The notes: generated by a model from the letters alone, not told the origin. Positions 45,742-55,819 are shown, counted from the stretch's first letter. The stretch: 64,000 nucleotides of DNA from a candidate division KSB3 bacterium (GCA_002748425.1 PDSJ01000010.1:59643-123642); one strand, 5' to 3'. Made by a program: numbers and translations.

Positions 45742-48084
45742 GTGGAGAAGCCAGAGCAACAACATCAGATCGCTGAAAAAGTTAAGTTTGATGTGCTGAC
45801 AGAGGTTTGTTCCTTTATCAATTCGACCATGCCTTACGAAGAGCAGCTTTTGTCGATCGTCGAAGCGGCGAATACGCTGCTTGGGGTCGAGAACAGCTCG
45901 TTGATCCTTCGTAGTGACGAAGAAGAGGACACTCTCAATTTTCATGTTGTGACGGGTGAAAAAAGTCAGCAGCTTAAACCGATGCGTCTGAAACTCGGTG
46001 AAGGTATTGCCGGATGGGTGGCTGAACATGGGGAAGCGCTTGTGGTGCCGGATGTCTCTATGGAGCCGCGTTTCGAGCCGAGGATCAGTGAGGAACTCGG
46101 TTTTGATACCCGATCGATTTTGTGTGTGCCGATTTATGCTAAAGGAAAACTGACAGGCTCTTTTGAAGCTGTCAACCGGCTTGATGGACGGCCTTTTGAA
46201 GAGAAGGATCTTCCTCTGTTAACGGCCTTTGTCTCGCTGGTCGGGACAGTCCTTGAAAATGCTGAAATACAGCGTTCGAGTGAAGAACAGAAGCTGGCCC
46301 TTGAACAGCTCGTTCGAAGCAAATCGTCAGAAGTGGAGACCGTGAATAAGCATCTGATCGGAAAAACCCAGCGTTTGGCACTGACAACCAAAATTGTTTC
46401 GTTGATTAACTCGAACCGTAGTATGACTGATATTCTTGTTGAGGCGGCGAAACAGCTTCAACGTTTGATGCCTCTTGATTATGCGACTGTAGCGCTTTTG
46501 CAGGAGAACCGCTCGGAACTCCTGTTGCTCGAACTTCTGCCATTCTCGGAAAATAGTTTGGCTGAAGGGCTGAAAATTCCTTTTGATGAATCCGTGATCA
46601 AATATGTCGTGCAGTATAAACGCTCGATTTTCCATAATCGTCCCCGCTGGTATCGCTGTTTTCTGGAAGGAGGGCGTTTTTTGGAAACGCAGCTTAGTAC
46701 GATGCTGTGTATGCCGGTTGTCGCTTCTGATACAAGCGTCCTGGGCAGTTTGAATCTTGGCTGTATCAAGCGCTACCAGTATACAAAAGAGGCTGTGGAT
46801 ATTGTCACCTTCATCACCAAGCAGCTCGGTGTGGCCTTTGAACGTCAAAAGTTGAGAAATTCATTAGAAGACGTCAACCAGAAGCTTAACGAAAAAACCT
46901 TTGAGCTGCGACGAAATCTGATTAAGATGGGAGATGCCAACTTACGGTTGTTTACGACACAGGAGGAACTGCGGGAAAAAGACAAGAGGATGAAGGCCCT
47001 GTTGGAGGAAGTGCAGCAGAAAAACGTTGAGCTGAATGAGACCCTCGAAGAGTTAAAACAAACTCAGACACAGCTGGTGCAATCGGAAAAAATGGCCTCA
47101 CTCGGACAGCTTGTTGCAGGGATCGCCCATGAGCTGAATACGCCAGCTGGAGCGATCAAAGCCGCTTCAGAAGTCATCCCGGATTATATTCAAAAGACGT
47201 TTCGAGCGTATGAGGATTTGCGTGAAGCTGGAATTTCGGCTGAACACCGGAAACAGCTGCTGGACCTGATCGATGTGATGATTCATTTAGCCAGAGAACA
47301 CCGGCGGGAGTCGACAGCAAAGATTCGAGAAAAAAGTAAAGCCTTGCTTTCCAAGCTTCGTGAGGCAGGGTTTTCGGAGTGCAGGACGCTTGCAAAAGAT
47401 ATTGCCCGCTGCTCTCTTGGCCAGCATTTGGAAACGCTTGTGCTCCTGTTTACGGAGTACGGCTCAGAATTGGTCATGGAGTTTCTGAATAACTGTAGTC
47501 GCGTTCTGGTCTCATCGCGGGATAACCAGATGAGTGTGGAAACGATTTCAAAAATCGTGCGGGCCTTAAAATCATATTCTTATCTCGATCAGTCACAGGT
47601 TCGGACGATTGATTTGAATGAGGATATTGAAAATACCTTGACCATCCTGCATAGTCAGATTCCCAAAAACATCACTATCACCAAGCGTCTGGGAGATATT
47701 CCCGATATTCAGTGTCTGGGCAGCGAGCTTAATCAGGTATGGACGAATATAATACAAAATTCACTTCAGGCGCTTGGTGAAACCGGCGGCACAATTCGTG
47801 TGGAAACCCTGGCAAGCGCTTATCATATTTCCGTGAAAATCAGTGATGATGGGCCCGGCATTCCTGAGAATATCAAGGATAAAGTGTTTGACCCGTTTTT
47901 TACGACAAAACGTGGAAAAAGCAGTGGATTGGGCTTGAGTATCAGTCAACAAATTGTTGATAAGCATAATGGAAGAGTTCGTCTGGAATCCTCGCCTGGG
48001 GAAACGACCTTTGAGGTGATTCTACCGAAAGAGGGGCTTAAATTCCAGCGGAAAAGGAAGACCACGATGATTTTAGAACAATAA
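45742..48084 (+). CDS. cytoplasmic double-GAF sensor histidine kinase
   Basis: The 780-residue protein has two GAF domains (about 20-175 and 225-375), a long coiled coil (about 375-445), a HisKA domain with the phospho-accepting His in AGIAHELNTPAG (about 461) and a HATPase_c domain (about 640-770) with NQVWTNIIQNSLQAL, DDGPGIPENI and SSGLGLSISQQIV. A helical insert of about 150 residues separates HisKA and HATPase. There are no membrane segments, so it senses a cytoplasmic signal. The layout recalls PrsK-type kinases of PEP-CTERM organisms, though PrsK has membrane segments. The start is GTG with GAAGGAG upstream. No response regulator is adjacent. Confidence 0.92.
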   Translation: MEKPEQQHQIAEKVKFDVLTEVCSFINSTMPYEEQLLSIVEAANTLLGVENSSLILRSDEEEDTLNFHVVTGEKSQQLKPMRLKLGEGIAGWVAEHGEALVVPDVSMEPRFEPRISEELGFDTRSILCVPIYAKGKLTGSFEAVNRLDGRPFEEKDLPLLTAFVSLVGTVLENAEIQRSSEEQKLALEQLVRSKSSEVETVNKHLIGKTQRLALTTKIVSLINSNRSMTDILVEAAKQLQRLMPLDYATVALLQENRSELLLLELLPFSENSLAEGLKIPFDESVIKYVVQYKRSIFHNRPRWYRCFLEGGRFLETQLSTMLCMPVVASDTSVLGSLNLGCIKRYQYTKEAVDIVTFITKQLGVAFERQKLRNSLEDVNQKLNEKTFELRRNLIKMGDANLRLFTTQEELREKDKRMKALLEEVQQKNVELNETLEELKQTQTQLVQSEKMASLGQLVAGIAHELNTPAGAIKAASEVIPDYIQKTFRAYEDLREAGISAEHRKQLLDLIDVMIHLAREHRRESTAKIREKSKALLSKLREAGFSECRTLAKDIARCSLGQHLETLVLLFTEYGSELVMEFLNNCSRVLVSSRDNQMSVETISKIVRALKSYSYLDQSQVRTIDLNEDIENTLTILHSQIPKNITITKRLGDIPDIQCLGSELNQVWTNIIQNSLQALGETGGTIRVETLASAYHISVKISDDGPGIPENIKDKVFDPFFTTKRGKSSGLGLSISQQIVDKHNGRVRLESSPGETTFEVILPKEGLKFQRKRKTTMILEQ

Positions 48085-48138
48085 GAGAGATCCGGCTGTC
48101 CCGGGCGAAATGAAAACCCGGCACAGCGCTTGCGTGTC

Positions 48139-49299
48139 TTAGCCGGTGATAATGGAATAGGCCAGATAGCCAATACCGAGAAAGGTCAGCATAACAGCTT
48201 CAGGACGGTTAAGAGTTCTTTTGGTGCCAAGGGCAATGAAAAAAATTCCGGTGGCCAGCAGAAGAAATACTAAATGCCATGATATGCCGGCTGTTAAGGG
48301 AATTGGTGTGATAAGCGAGGTCATCCCCAGAATAAGTAAAATGTTGAAAATATTGGATCCGACCACGTTGCCAATCACAAGGTCTGTCTGATCTTTCATG
48401 ACGCTGGAGATGGCTGTGGCGAGCTCCGGCAGTGATGTTCCGATTCCGATAATAACGCCGACTACTAGCGTGCCAGCTCCTAAGCCGATTGCAATAGCTG
48501 TGGCTCCGGTGACGGTAAAATCGCCCCCAAAATATAATCCGATTATCCCAAAGAGAATCTTCCCGATCGCATGTGCCCAGGCCCGAATCGCGTCTTGGCT
48601 CCCATAGCGTTCGTGATACTTCTGCCGTACTTCAGGATTGGCGGGCACGTTGGAAATCACGTGAAAGGTGTATAAAAGATAGAGAGCCATGCCGAGCAGC
48701 ATGACAAGGCCGTCTTGTCTGGACAAGCCGTGAAAGTCGCTTGTCCTGGCCAGCGGAGGAAAATCATACACCTGAAGGATGATCAGCAGCGCCGCGGCCA
48801 TCATGACGGGAATCTCGGCGCTGATGATACTTTTCTGAATCCTGATGCGCCCGGCTATCCATCCGGAGATGCCGATCACCAGTCCCATGTTTGAGATGTT
48901 CGAGCCGACAATGTTGCCGAAAGCAATATTGGTGTCACCTTTGAGGGCTGAAATCACATTCACAAACAGTTCCGGCATACTGGTGCCGAGGCCGATAATC
49001 AACACACCGATCACGACAGGTGGAATGTTGGCTTTTAAGGCAATGAGCTCTGCGCCCTCGATCAGGATGTCGGCAGCCCGAATCAGCACAATGATTCCAA
49101 GGATCGACTGTGCAAGATTAAAATGAATGAAAAATAAGAGCAGTGCCAGGAGAAGCCCGAACAGTGCCGGGGACGCTTTGCAGAGATTGAGAACATCGAT
49201 CATGTTCCCAGGAAGAATCGCTGATGACGGCTGCGCCATAAGCTGACGTGCTTCGAGAGCCAATACGATGAATAAGATGATCCAAAACTGAATGTGCAT
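48139..49299 (-). CDS. sodium/calcium exchanger family antiporter
   Basis: The 386-residue membrane protein has about ten to eleven hydrophobic segments and the two inverted alpha-repeats of the CaCA family: GLGTSMPELFVNVISALKG with GNIVGSNISN, and GIGTSLPELATAISSVMKD with GNVVGSNIFN. It exchanges Ca2+ for Na+ or H+ across the inner membrane. The N-terminus has an additional hydrophobic stretch, and the roughly 40 residues before the first repeat are atypical, so a later start is possible. A TTGACA lies at 49361-49366 upstream. Confidence 0.92.
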   Translation of the reverse strand: MHIQFWIILFIVLALEARQLMAQPSSAILPGNMIDVLNLCKASPALFGLLLALLLFFIHFNLAQSILGIIVLIRAADILIEGAELIALKANIPPVVIGVLIIGLGTSMPELFVNVISALKGDTNIAFGNIVGSNISNMGLVIGISGWIAGRIRIQKSIISAEIPVMMAAALLIILQVYDFPPLARTSDFHGLSRQDGLVMLLGMALYLLYTFHVISNVPANPEVRQKYHERYGSQDAIRAWAHAIGKILFGIIGLYFGGDFTVTGATAIAIGLGAGTLVVGVIIGIGTSLPELATAISSVMKDQTDLVIGNVVGSNIFNILLILGMTSLITPIPLTAGISWHLVFLLLATGIFFIALGTKRTLNRPEAVMLTFLGIGYLAYSIITG

Positions 49300-49362
49300 A
49301 GTAGTTCGCCTCCTCTAAGTTCAGAAATTTCCGGATATCTTCGAATTTTCCCCTCTCTGTTG

Positions 49363-49593
49363 TCAAGTGTTTTGATCGTCCTCCGGGGATGCTGGTGAGA
49401 AGATACGATTGAGAAATGTCAGAATGCGCTGTTCATAGGCTTCAGGCATCAGATGGCGAACATGCTCATGGGCCACACCGCGAATCACCCGGAGTTCAGT
49501 GAGCGGCGTGACCACATCGATGGACCCGTTCTCAATCTCAAGGTGTCCTGCAATGCCGATTCCGAGCCTTCTGAGAAGCCCTACCAGAAGAAT
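49363..49593 (-). pseudogene. C-terminal remnant of an alpha/beta-hydrolase
   Basis: A minus-strand frame bounded by stop codons and lacking a start reads LLRRLGIGIAGHLEIENGS, then VVTPLTELRVIRGVAHEHVR and HLMPEAYEQRILTFLNRIF. The xxVxRGVAHE segment, with a His before a terminal helix, matches the end of alpha/beta-hydrolases or esterases, where that His is catalytic. About 72 codons remain of a domain usually over 220. The stop codon overlaps the probable -35 element of the antiporter gene. Confidence 0.55.
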
Positions 49594-50104
49594 TCACCTT
49601 ATGTAGTGCTGCTATCTCAGACGGAAATGTGCTGACTAGACGCGACATGATGTTGTTGCTAAAATATCTGAGCATTTTTATGAAATCCTGTTTCTGAACG
49701 AGCATTTTTAATTCTGAAAAATTCGATCCCTGCCGGAGGATATACGCAACAGCAGGAAAGACTTTTTACAAGATGCTTATGCTGTAACCTGTTGTATCTA
49801 TAGATGATAAAGAAGCATGTATAAAAATGTCCTTTGCAGAGCCGGTTGTTTTAAACGTTGGCACGTATTTTGATAGTAAAAAAGAGATATAAACGTCATA
49901 GTTCAGATGATATGTACAACGTGACGTGAGAAGAGCTGCGTCGATTGTCAGAGACCATTGTCGTTCCTTGACAGGCTCGTCGGGAGATCTGTGATAAACG
50001 AGTGATTCCGGAATAACACTGAAGAAAGGTCATTTCTCCTCCACCTGCCTTCAGGTTCTCCTGTTTCCGAGGATCATCTCTTCATGTAAACGTCTTCCGA
50101 TTTA
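49594..50104. other. intergenic region without a recognisable gene
   Basis: AT-rich and without a credible coding frame on either strand. It contains TTGGCACG followed by TTTTGAT near 49857, which looks like a sigma-54 promoter but lacks the invariant C of the -12 element. There is also TTGACA at about 49968-49973 with TGTGAT 16 bases later, a possible promoter for the operon that starts at 50185. Confidence 0.45.
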
Positions 50105-50167
50105 CCCATAGCTTTTGAGCGACTCAGGAGTTCCCCCCTGATTTCAGAATGCATCGAAAGCTATGGG
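50105..50167 (+). promoter_or_regulatory. leader inverted repeat before the lipoprotein gene
   Basis: CCCATAGCTTT (50105-50115) and AAAGCTATGGG (50157-50167) are perfect complements 41 bases apart. A smaller stem, TCAGG/CCTGA, lies inside. It precedes the ATG at 50185 and could be an RNA leader structure or the target of a looping regulator. Confidence 0.5.
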
Positions 50168-50184
50168 ACCAGCCTGCTGATTCT

Positions 50185-50664
50185 ATGCAAAGCAAGATTT
50201 ATCCTCGTGTAAAATATCTTCTGCTGTTTTGTGTTGTGTTCCTGCTCTTTTCCTGTGGGGACACCGAACGAACGACGACACCGATTCTCCCCGGTGAAAT
50301 CGCTGTTCTGGCGATCCAGTTCACGCCTGAGACTGTTTATCAAAGTTACGGGAATACGTACTATTACACAGTCACGTTCGGCGAGATCAACGGGGTCGGC
50401 GTCTCATTACGATCCGCGAAAATCGAAACGCTGGACAGCGAAGGATCTGTTCTTGAAAAAGACGATTACGATGAGCGCTGGCTTGCTGAGACGTTCGGCA
50501 CGTCGTATCTGTCTCCCTATTCTGAAGTGCGGACAAGTGTGAGTACAGTGTGTTCTGCCTGTACGAGCGAACATTGGTTGATACGAGGCATCGATGAGCA
50601 GGGGAATCATGTTGAGACGTCGGGAGTCGTCACGTTGATCAATCGCGTGAGCTCGACATTTTAG
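50185..50664 (+). CDS. small lipoprotein of unknown function
   Basis: From the ATG at 50185 the product has a basic start, a hydrophobic stretch and a lipobox (LLFSC-G), followed by about 135 residues with many beta-type segments and a pair of close cysteines (VCSACTS) near residue 125. A start at 50149 would put 12 polar residues before the signal. I recognise no family. It lies 91 bases before the TonB-receptor gene on the same strand and may be the surface or periplasmic partner of that system. Confidence 0.72.
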   Translation: MQSKIYPRVKYLLLFCVVFLLFSCGDTERTTTPILPGEIAVLAIQFTPETVYQSYGNTYYYTVTFGEINGVGVSLRSAKIETLDSEGSVLEKDDYDERWLAETFGTSYLSPYSEVRTSVSTVCSACTSEHWLIRGIDEQGNHVETSGVVTLINRVSSTF

Positions 50665-50755
50665 CGTCATTTCATGCCTCAACGTCTTTTTTTCTTCCTC
50701 CCAGCGTTAAGCATCCTTCTTGAAAATAGTTACCGAGATAAAGCCGGATACCGTA

Positions 50756-53110
50756 ATGAACTGTTTTTTACAATCTCTACGACAGATCACGCGTACGCAT
50801 GACGTTCAAATATGTTGTGCCGCATCGCTCCTGACCTGCCTGCTGCTGTTTTTTCCTCTCCGCAACTCTGCTGCTGTGTCTCCAGCCTGCAAAACGCCGG
50901 GAGATGAGGCTGTCGTGACGGAACAGCAGAATGATGCGCCAGAATCTTCCCCGGAACTCTCGTTGTTTGAAGACATTCCCATTGTCGTGAGTGCCTCGAA
51001 AAAACCGGAACGTGTGACGACTGCTCCGTCAATTATCAGCATTATTCGTGCTGAAGAGATCGAGCGAATGGGCGCGAGAACGCTTATGGACGTCTTGCGC
51101 ACGATTCCGGGCGTGGAGATCACCCGCGATCGCTTCGGGCTGTCCCAAATTGTCGTTCGCGGTCTGCGGGAAGAACATTCCCGGGGCGTGAAGATCCTGG
51201 TCGATAACCATGCTCTTAATGATCCGATTACAGGGGGAGCGATCACCATGTACGATGACCTTTCCCTGAACAATGTCAGTCGTATCGAGATTATCAGAGG
51301 TCCTGCATCGACCTTATATGGAGCAAACGCGTTTGTGAGCGTCATTCATGTGATCACCAGAACAGCCGATGAGATCGATGGGTTGACGCTGTCTCTCGGG
51401 GGAGGAAGCTTTGATTCGTACAACCCGTCCTTGCTCTTCGGAAAGGTGTTTGACGATTTGGCGATGACCTTTTCTGCCGAGTATGTCACGACACGAGGAC
51501 CTGCATTACATTATGGAGAAGATGGGCTGAGTCATTCCGGCTGGGAGAGCGCTTCGGAAAGCTTTTCGTCTGTCCCCCGAACGATGCGGGAAGAGCGTGA
51601 AAAGCTTGCGCTTTCCTGGAAGCTTGATTACCGGAATTGTGTTTTTCAGGGAAATGTTCTCGATAAACATCGCGGGCCGTTTCTCAGCAATTTTTATACA
51701 GTGAATGACGATTCATTTGAAGATAGTCGTCACGTCTCTGCCGATCTGAAATACGGCCGCTATGCGACGGAACGGATCAAATTTGAGGGAAGAGTCTATG
51801 CTGATGCGGTTTCTTTGAAAAACACTCAGCAAGTCAGACATGGCCTGCAGGTCCCCATTTCGCATGAAGAGTTTCTGGACTTTCCTGAAGGCGTACATAT
51901 CAGTTTCAGAGGGAAAAATCAGCGTTATGGTTTTGAAGGACAGCTAAATCTGCAAATTTCTCAGCATCATGATCTCACTCTCGGAAGCGCGTATGAATAT
52001 TCAGAGAGTGACGATGTCTTTTTCCGCACAAACACCTTAATCCTGCGAAACGGCTCAAGCGAAGCAGTGGGCATTCAATCGAAACTGGATGGAGCGCAGC
52101 CCTCAACATTTCAACATGTTGTGGCCTTTTTTGCGCAGGACCAATGGCAGATTCGACCGGCGCTCGGACTGACTTTGGGACTGCGCGGCGATTATTACAG
52201 CGAGTTCGGCGGAGTGATGGCGCCTAAAGCGGGCCTGAGTTACGGGCTGAATGACAACTGGACTGTAAAGGCGCTGTTCGGATCCGGATTTCGAGTTCCT
52301 TCGTTTATGGAAACGTTTTTTGTTGGAATACCGCTTTCGGAAGGATTGGATGAGCAAGACACTGTTGTTGGGGACAGCGAGGATGAACTGATGCTGGAAG
52401 AGCTGCGTACATTCGAGCTGGGGGCGAGCTATCAAGGGTCTAAGTGGCTTCGCGCGAATGTGAATTACTTTTATAGCGATTTCAATCACCTGGTTGAAGT
52501 GGCCGATGATGAGGATACCCGCTGGGTCTCACCAGGCGCTTCTCGCCTTTATAAAAATGTTGGCGGAATCGACGTTCATGGCTTTGAAGCTGAGATGACA
52601 GGGTCTCGTGAGCTGGAAATTGACCTTGGACTCATACCGAGAATTATTGGCACACGCTTTCGCATAAATTATTCTTATCAGGATGCCAGAGACGCCGAAA
52701 GCGGTGAACGCGTACCCGATGTTGCCCGCCATAAAGGAAATATTGGCGTAAATTTTCGTCTCTCTGCCGCCGAAAATGGCCCCAAAAACCGTATGGCGAT
52801 TTTTCGTACGTTTAGTGATGAATTCTCCTGCTCTCTCAACCTGTTCTTGTGCGGCCAGCGGGAGAGAAGCGCCGATGACGTCCGGAAAGCATCAGCAGGC
52901 TACGGCCTTTTGGACCTTAACGTAGAGGCTTATGACATTTTTCATACACAGCTTGATTTGGCATTGTCAGTGAAGAATCTGCTGGATGCGGAATATGCCG
53001 ATCCCTCCCCGCTGTTGTATCACAATAAGCAGGAGACGGTTACTGGAGTGTTCGGAGATTTCCCGGCTCCTGGCCGTTCCTTTTTTGTCGAATTTCACTA
53101 CAGGTTTTAA
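50756..53110 (+). CDS. TonB-dependent outer-membrane receptor
   Basis: The protein of about 784 residues has a signal segment, a plug domain (about 75-195; IVVSASKKPERVTTAPS, GARTLMDVLRTIPGVEI, SRIEIIRGPASTLYGANAF) and a 22-strand barrel ending FFVEFHYRF with the terminal Phe of outer-membrane barrels. Such receptors import siderophores, corrinoids, sugars or peptides using TonB energy. The ligand cannot be read here. The next genes are a substrate-binding protein and kinases rather than a transporter, so it may feed a sensor. I prefer the ATG at 50756 over a TTG at 50720. Confidence 0.93.
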   Translation: MNCFLQSLRQITRTHDVQICCAASLLTCLLLFFPLRNSAAVSPACKTPGDEAVVTEQQNDAPESSPELSLFEDIPIVVSASKKPERVTTAPSIISIIRAEEIERMGARTLMDVLRTIPGVEITRDRFGLSQIVVRGLREEHSRGVKILVDNHALNDPITGGAITMYDDLSLNNVSRIEIIRGPASTLYGANAFVSVIHVITRTADEIDGLTLSLGGGSFDSYNPSLLFGKVFDDLAMTFSAEYVTTRGPALHYGEDGLSHSGWESASESFSSVPRTMREEREKLALSWKLDYRNCVFQGNVLDKHRGPFLSNFYTVNDDSFEDSRHVSADLKYGRYATERIKFEGRVYADAVSLKNTQQVRHGLQVPISHEEFLDFPEGVHISFRGKNQRYGFEGQLNLQISQHHDLTLGSAYEYSESDDVFFRTNTLILRNGSSEAVGIQSKLDGAQPSTFQHVVAFFAQDQWQIRPALGLTLGLRGDYYSEFGGVMAPKAGLSYGLNDNWTVKALFGSGFRVPSFMETFFVGIPLSEGLDEQDTVVGDSEDELMLEELRTFELGASYQGSKWLRANVNYFYSDFNHLVEVADDEDTRWVSPGASRLYKNVGGIDVHGFEAEMTGSRELEIDLGLIPRIIGTRFRINYSYQDARDAESGERVPDVARHKGNIGVNFRLSAAENGPKNRMAIFRTFSDEFSCSLNLFLCGQRERSADDVRKASAGYGLLDLNVEAYDIFHTQLDLALSVKNLLDAEYADPSPLLYHNKQETVTGVFGDFPAPGRSFFVEFHYRF

Positions 53111-53128
53111 TTCACGAAGCGACGGGCG

Positions 53129-54088
53129 ATGAAAATATATTTGCGCAATCTGCTGGGCGCTGTGCTCGCGGCGGCAGCGTTATTCCTGCCGAGTCCGCGC
53201 TGTTCATGCGCTGGGCTGGACTCTTCTGCCGGTGCTCTCGTCATTGCGATCGTTCAGCCGCAGCACGTGGATGCATACCAGGAAGCCGTGCAAGGATTTT
53301 TAGAATATTTACGCCGGCATCTCCCCCGGCAGTTTACCGCAATACTGTATGAGAAACCGGAGAAGCTCTATGCAGCGCTTGGGAGCAAGGATGCTCCGCC
53401 TGTTCAGCTTATTGTCACCATTGGCACGACGGTCACGGCTGATGTGATCGGCAGGGTGCATGACATTCCGGTGCTTTTTTCAATGCTCTTCAATCCGGAG
53501 AGTATTCTCCAGGGAAGGCGGGATGTGGTCGGAGCTTCGCTCAATATTCCCTTTGCGCTGCAACTTGAACTGATTTCGACGGTCCTGCCGCGAGTGAAAA
53601 CTGTCGGTCTGCTCTACGATCCTGAAAAGAATGACAGCACGATACACAGATATCTGGCTCAGGCAGAAGATTCCAGGCTGCGTCTGAAAGTCTTCCCCGT
53701 GACCTCAGCAAAGGAACTTCCGAATGCGCTCTCGAAAGTCGCTAAAGAGGCTGATGCGTTGCTGGGAATTGTCGACAGCAGCGTGTATAGCTCTCGAACG
53801 ACTGAGCTTGTGATCCGTTATACCCTGAAAAAGCAACTGCCTTTTATAGGAATTTCCCCATCGTATGTCAAAGCCGGTGCTCTGTGTTCCTTAACGTTTG
53901 ACAGCCGGGATGTGGGCAGACAGACGGCCCAGTTAGCGCTGAACATTCTTGGAGGAACTCCTGTCGAAGAATTGGAAATCAGTCTGCCTGAGAAAATTCA
54001 TTTTGCGTTGAACCTGAAGACTGCCGATATGATCGATGTCTCTATTCCCGGGAAGATTCAAGATCAAGCTGCGATCGTCTATGAATAA
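53129..54088 (+). CDS. ABC-type substrate-binding protein (ABC_sub_bind/TrpX type), no transporter partner
   Basis: The 319-residue protein has a signal sequence (to about residue 28) and the ABC_sub_bind two-lobe pattern: IAIVQPQHVDAYQEAVQGF, VQLIVTIGTTVTADVI, IPVLFSMLFNPES, VVGASLNIPFALQLELI, KTVGLLYDPEKNDS, and GISPSYVKAGALCSLTFDSRDVGRQTAQLAL. Members bind small ligands such as aromatic amino acids in the periplasm. No permease or ATPase gene is nearby. It follows the TonB receptor by 18 bases and precedes a membrane histidine kinase by 6, suggesting it presents ligand to the kinase. Confidence 0.9.
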   Translation: MKIYLRNLLGAVLAAAALFLPSPRCSCAGLDSSAGALVIAIVQPQHVDAYQEAVQGFLEYLRRHLPRQFTAILYEKPEKLYAALGSKDAPPVQLIVTIGTTVTADVIGRVHDIPVLFSMLFNPESILQGRRDVVGASLNIPFALQLELISTVLPRVKTVGLLYDPEKNDSTIHRYLAQAEDSRLRLKVFPVTSAKELPNALSKVAKEADALLGIVDSSVYSSRTTELVIRYTLKKQLPFIGISPSYVKAGALCSLTFDSRDVGRQTAQLALNILGGTPVEELEISLPEKIHFALNLKTADMIDVSIPGKIQDQAAIVYE

Positions 54089-54094
54089 ACGCTG

Positions 54095-55804
54095 ATGAGA
54101 ACAATAAGCCTGAACCTGGTCTTTACGCTGTCTTTAGCGCTGCTGATGCTAAGCGTGGTCAGCGTCTTATCCTGGTTTTTTTATCACCAGGAAAAGTCGT
54201 TGCTGTTCAGCGAATTGCAGCGTCACGGCCTGGCTCTGGCGGAGAATTTGGCCTATAATGCCGAATATAGCGTGCTGTTCCGGGATCTGGACGTTCTGGA
54301 AAAATTGCTTGACGGGATCGTGCAGGATCGTGATGTCCTGTTCGCACTCATCGTAGATAATGACAACGAGGTCGTTACGGAAAAGGCGCTGTTTTCTTTG
54401 CCAACGCATCGAAAACAGGTTCTGGAACGAGTGGGAGAGATTCTGACGTCTACTCCGGGCGTGCCCTTTACCGAAGATCATGATGGGACTCTGTACGATA
54501 TTTTTATTCCGATTCTTGTCCCAACCCTCGAAACCGAGGCTGTAAACGAGCCGGACGAAGAAGGAACCGGTTCTGCGATTCGTTCGACGAGCGTCCCGTT
54601 GAGGGAAATTTCCGGCATTGCCGTCGTGGGGTTCACCTTTGATGGGGTGAGAGAATCCCTGCGTGAAATTCAGCAGCAAGTCCTGCAGTTAGCAGTTGTT
54701 GTAATGGTGCTGGCCGTCATCCTGGCCCGTGTGCTGGTGAACAGCATCAGCCGCCCGATAGAACGGCTGGCCGCGGGAACTCGCCGTATTGCCAGAGGGG
54801 AATTGAGTCAAGATGTAGAGGTGGCTTTTCCTCGTGAGATCGGCGAACTTGCGCACTCATTCAACCACATGATGCATGATTTACGCAGATCCGGGGAAGA
54901 GTTGGAACGCTGGACCGGCACACTGGAAAATCGGGTACAGGAACGCACACAGGAGATAGAACGAAAAAATCAGCGCCTGACCGAATTGCTTGAGAAAATG
55001 CAGAACATGCAGAAACAGCTTGTGCATTCTGAAAAAATGGCCTCTCTCGGTCAGTTGGTCGCCGGCATTGCTCATGAAATTAATAATCCGGTGAATTTTA
55101 TCTCTTCAAACATGCGGCCGTTAAAAGAGTATATTAGCGCGATCAAAGCCTTGCTCCTTGAATATGAGCAGCACTCTGATCCAGGCCGCGAACACGGCGA
55201 GCGTCTCAGAATCTTGAAGGCCGATATGGAGTTCGATTTTCTGATTGAGGATCTTGATGATCTGATCGAAGATGTCGAACACGGCGCCATCCGCATTAAG
55301 CGCATTGTACAGGCTCTCCGGAATTTCTCGCGGCTTGACGAAGCAGAATTGCAGACCGTTGATATCCATGAAAGTCTTGACACCACCCTGAACCTTCTGG
55401 GGCATATTTACGGCAGCCGCATTGTGGTGCATAAGGAGTACGGTCAGATTCCTCCGGTGGAATGCTATGCCGGACAATTGAATCAAGTCTTTATGAATTT
55501 GCTGGCCAACGCCGGACAGTCGATTGCCCGAACCGGGAATGTCTGGATTGTGACCTCGCATGACGGGACATCGCTCAGTGTCGTGATTCGTGATGACGGC
55601 GAAGGTATTCCGGCGGACACGCTGCCGAAAATTTTCGATCCTTTTTTTAGTACAAAAGATGTGGGCGAAGGCACGGGGCTGGGACTCTCAATTTCGTATG
55701 GGATTATCGAAAAACATCAGGGAGAGATGACGGTGGAAAGCAAGCCTGGAGAAGGCAGTCAATTCAAGATCAGCATCCCCTTGAAGCTCTCGACGCAGGC
55801 ATGA
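54095..55804 (+). CDS. membrane sensor histidine kinase (HAMP)
   Basis: The 569-residue protein has a membrane segment at about 6-30, a periplasmic domain (about 31-195), a second membrane segment (about 197-217), a HAMP domain (about 218-272), a coiled coil, a HisKA domain with the His in AGIAHEINNPVNF (about 327), and HATPase_c with NQVFMNLLANAGQSI, DDGEGIPAD and GTGLGLSISYGII. The periplasmic part could contact the substrate-binding protein encoded six bases upstream. The next gene encodes a receiver-kinase, so a phosphorelay is likely. Confidence 0.93.
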   Translation: MRTISLNLVFTLSLALLMLSVVSVLSWFFYHQEKSLLFSELQRHGLALAENLAYNAEYSVLFRDLDVLEKLLDGIVQDRDVLFALIVDNDNEVVTEKALFSLPTHRKQVLERVGEILTSTPGVPFTEDHDGTLYDIFIPILVPTLETEAVNEPDEEGTGSAIRSTSVPLREISGIAVVGFTFDGVRESLREIQQQVLQLAVVVMVLAVILARVLVNSISRPIERLAAGTRRIARGELSQDVEVAFPREIGELAHSFNHMMHDLRRSGEELERWTGTLENRVQERTQEIERKNQRLTELLEKMQNMQKQLVHSEKMASLGQLVAGIAHEINNPVNFISSNMRPLKEYISAIKALLLEYEQHSDPGREHGERLRILKADMEFDFLIEDLDDLIEDVEHGAIRIKRIVQALRNFSRLDEAELQTVDIHESLDTTLNLLGHIYGSRIVVHKEYGQIPPVECYAGQLNQVFMNLLANAGQSIARTGNVWIVTSHDGTSLSVVIRDDGEGIPADTLPKIFDPFFSTKDVGEGTGLGLSISYGIIEKHQGEMTVESKPGEGSQFKISIPLKLSTQA

Positions 55805-55819
55805 TTCCTGGATGAAGCT

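Noticed and set aside
49453..49635. A 60-codon plus-strand open frame.
   Set aside because: It is antisense to the alpha/beta-hydrolase remnant, which has the better protein-like pattern.
49857..49873. A sigma-54-like promoter, TTGGCACG followed by TTTTGAT.
   Set aside because: The -12 element lacks the near-invariant GC, and the next gene start is more than 300 bases away.
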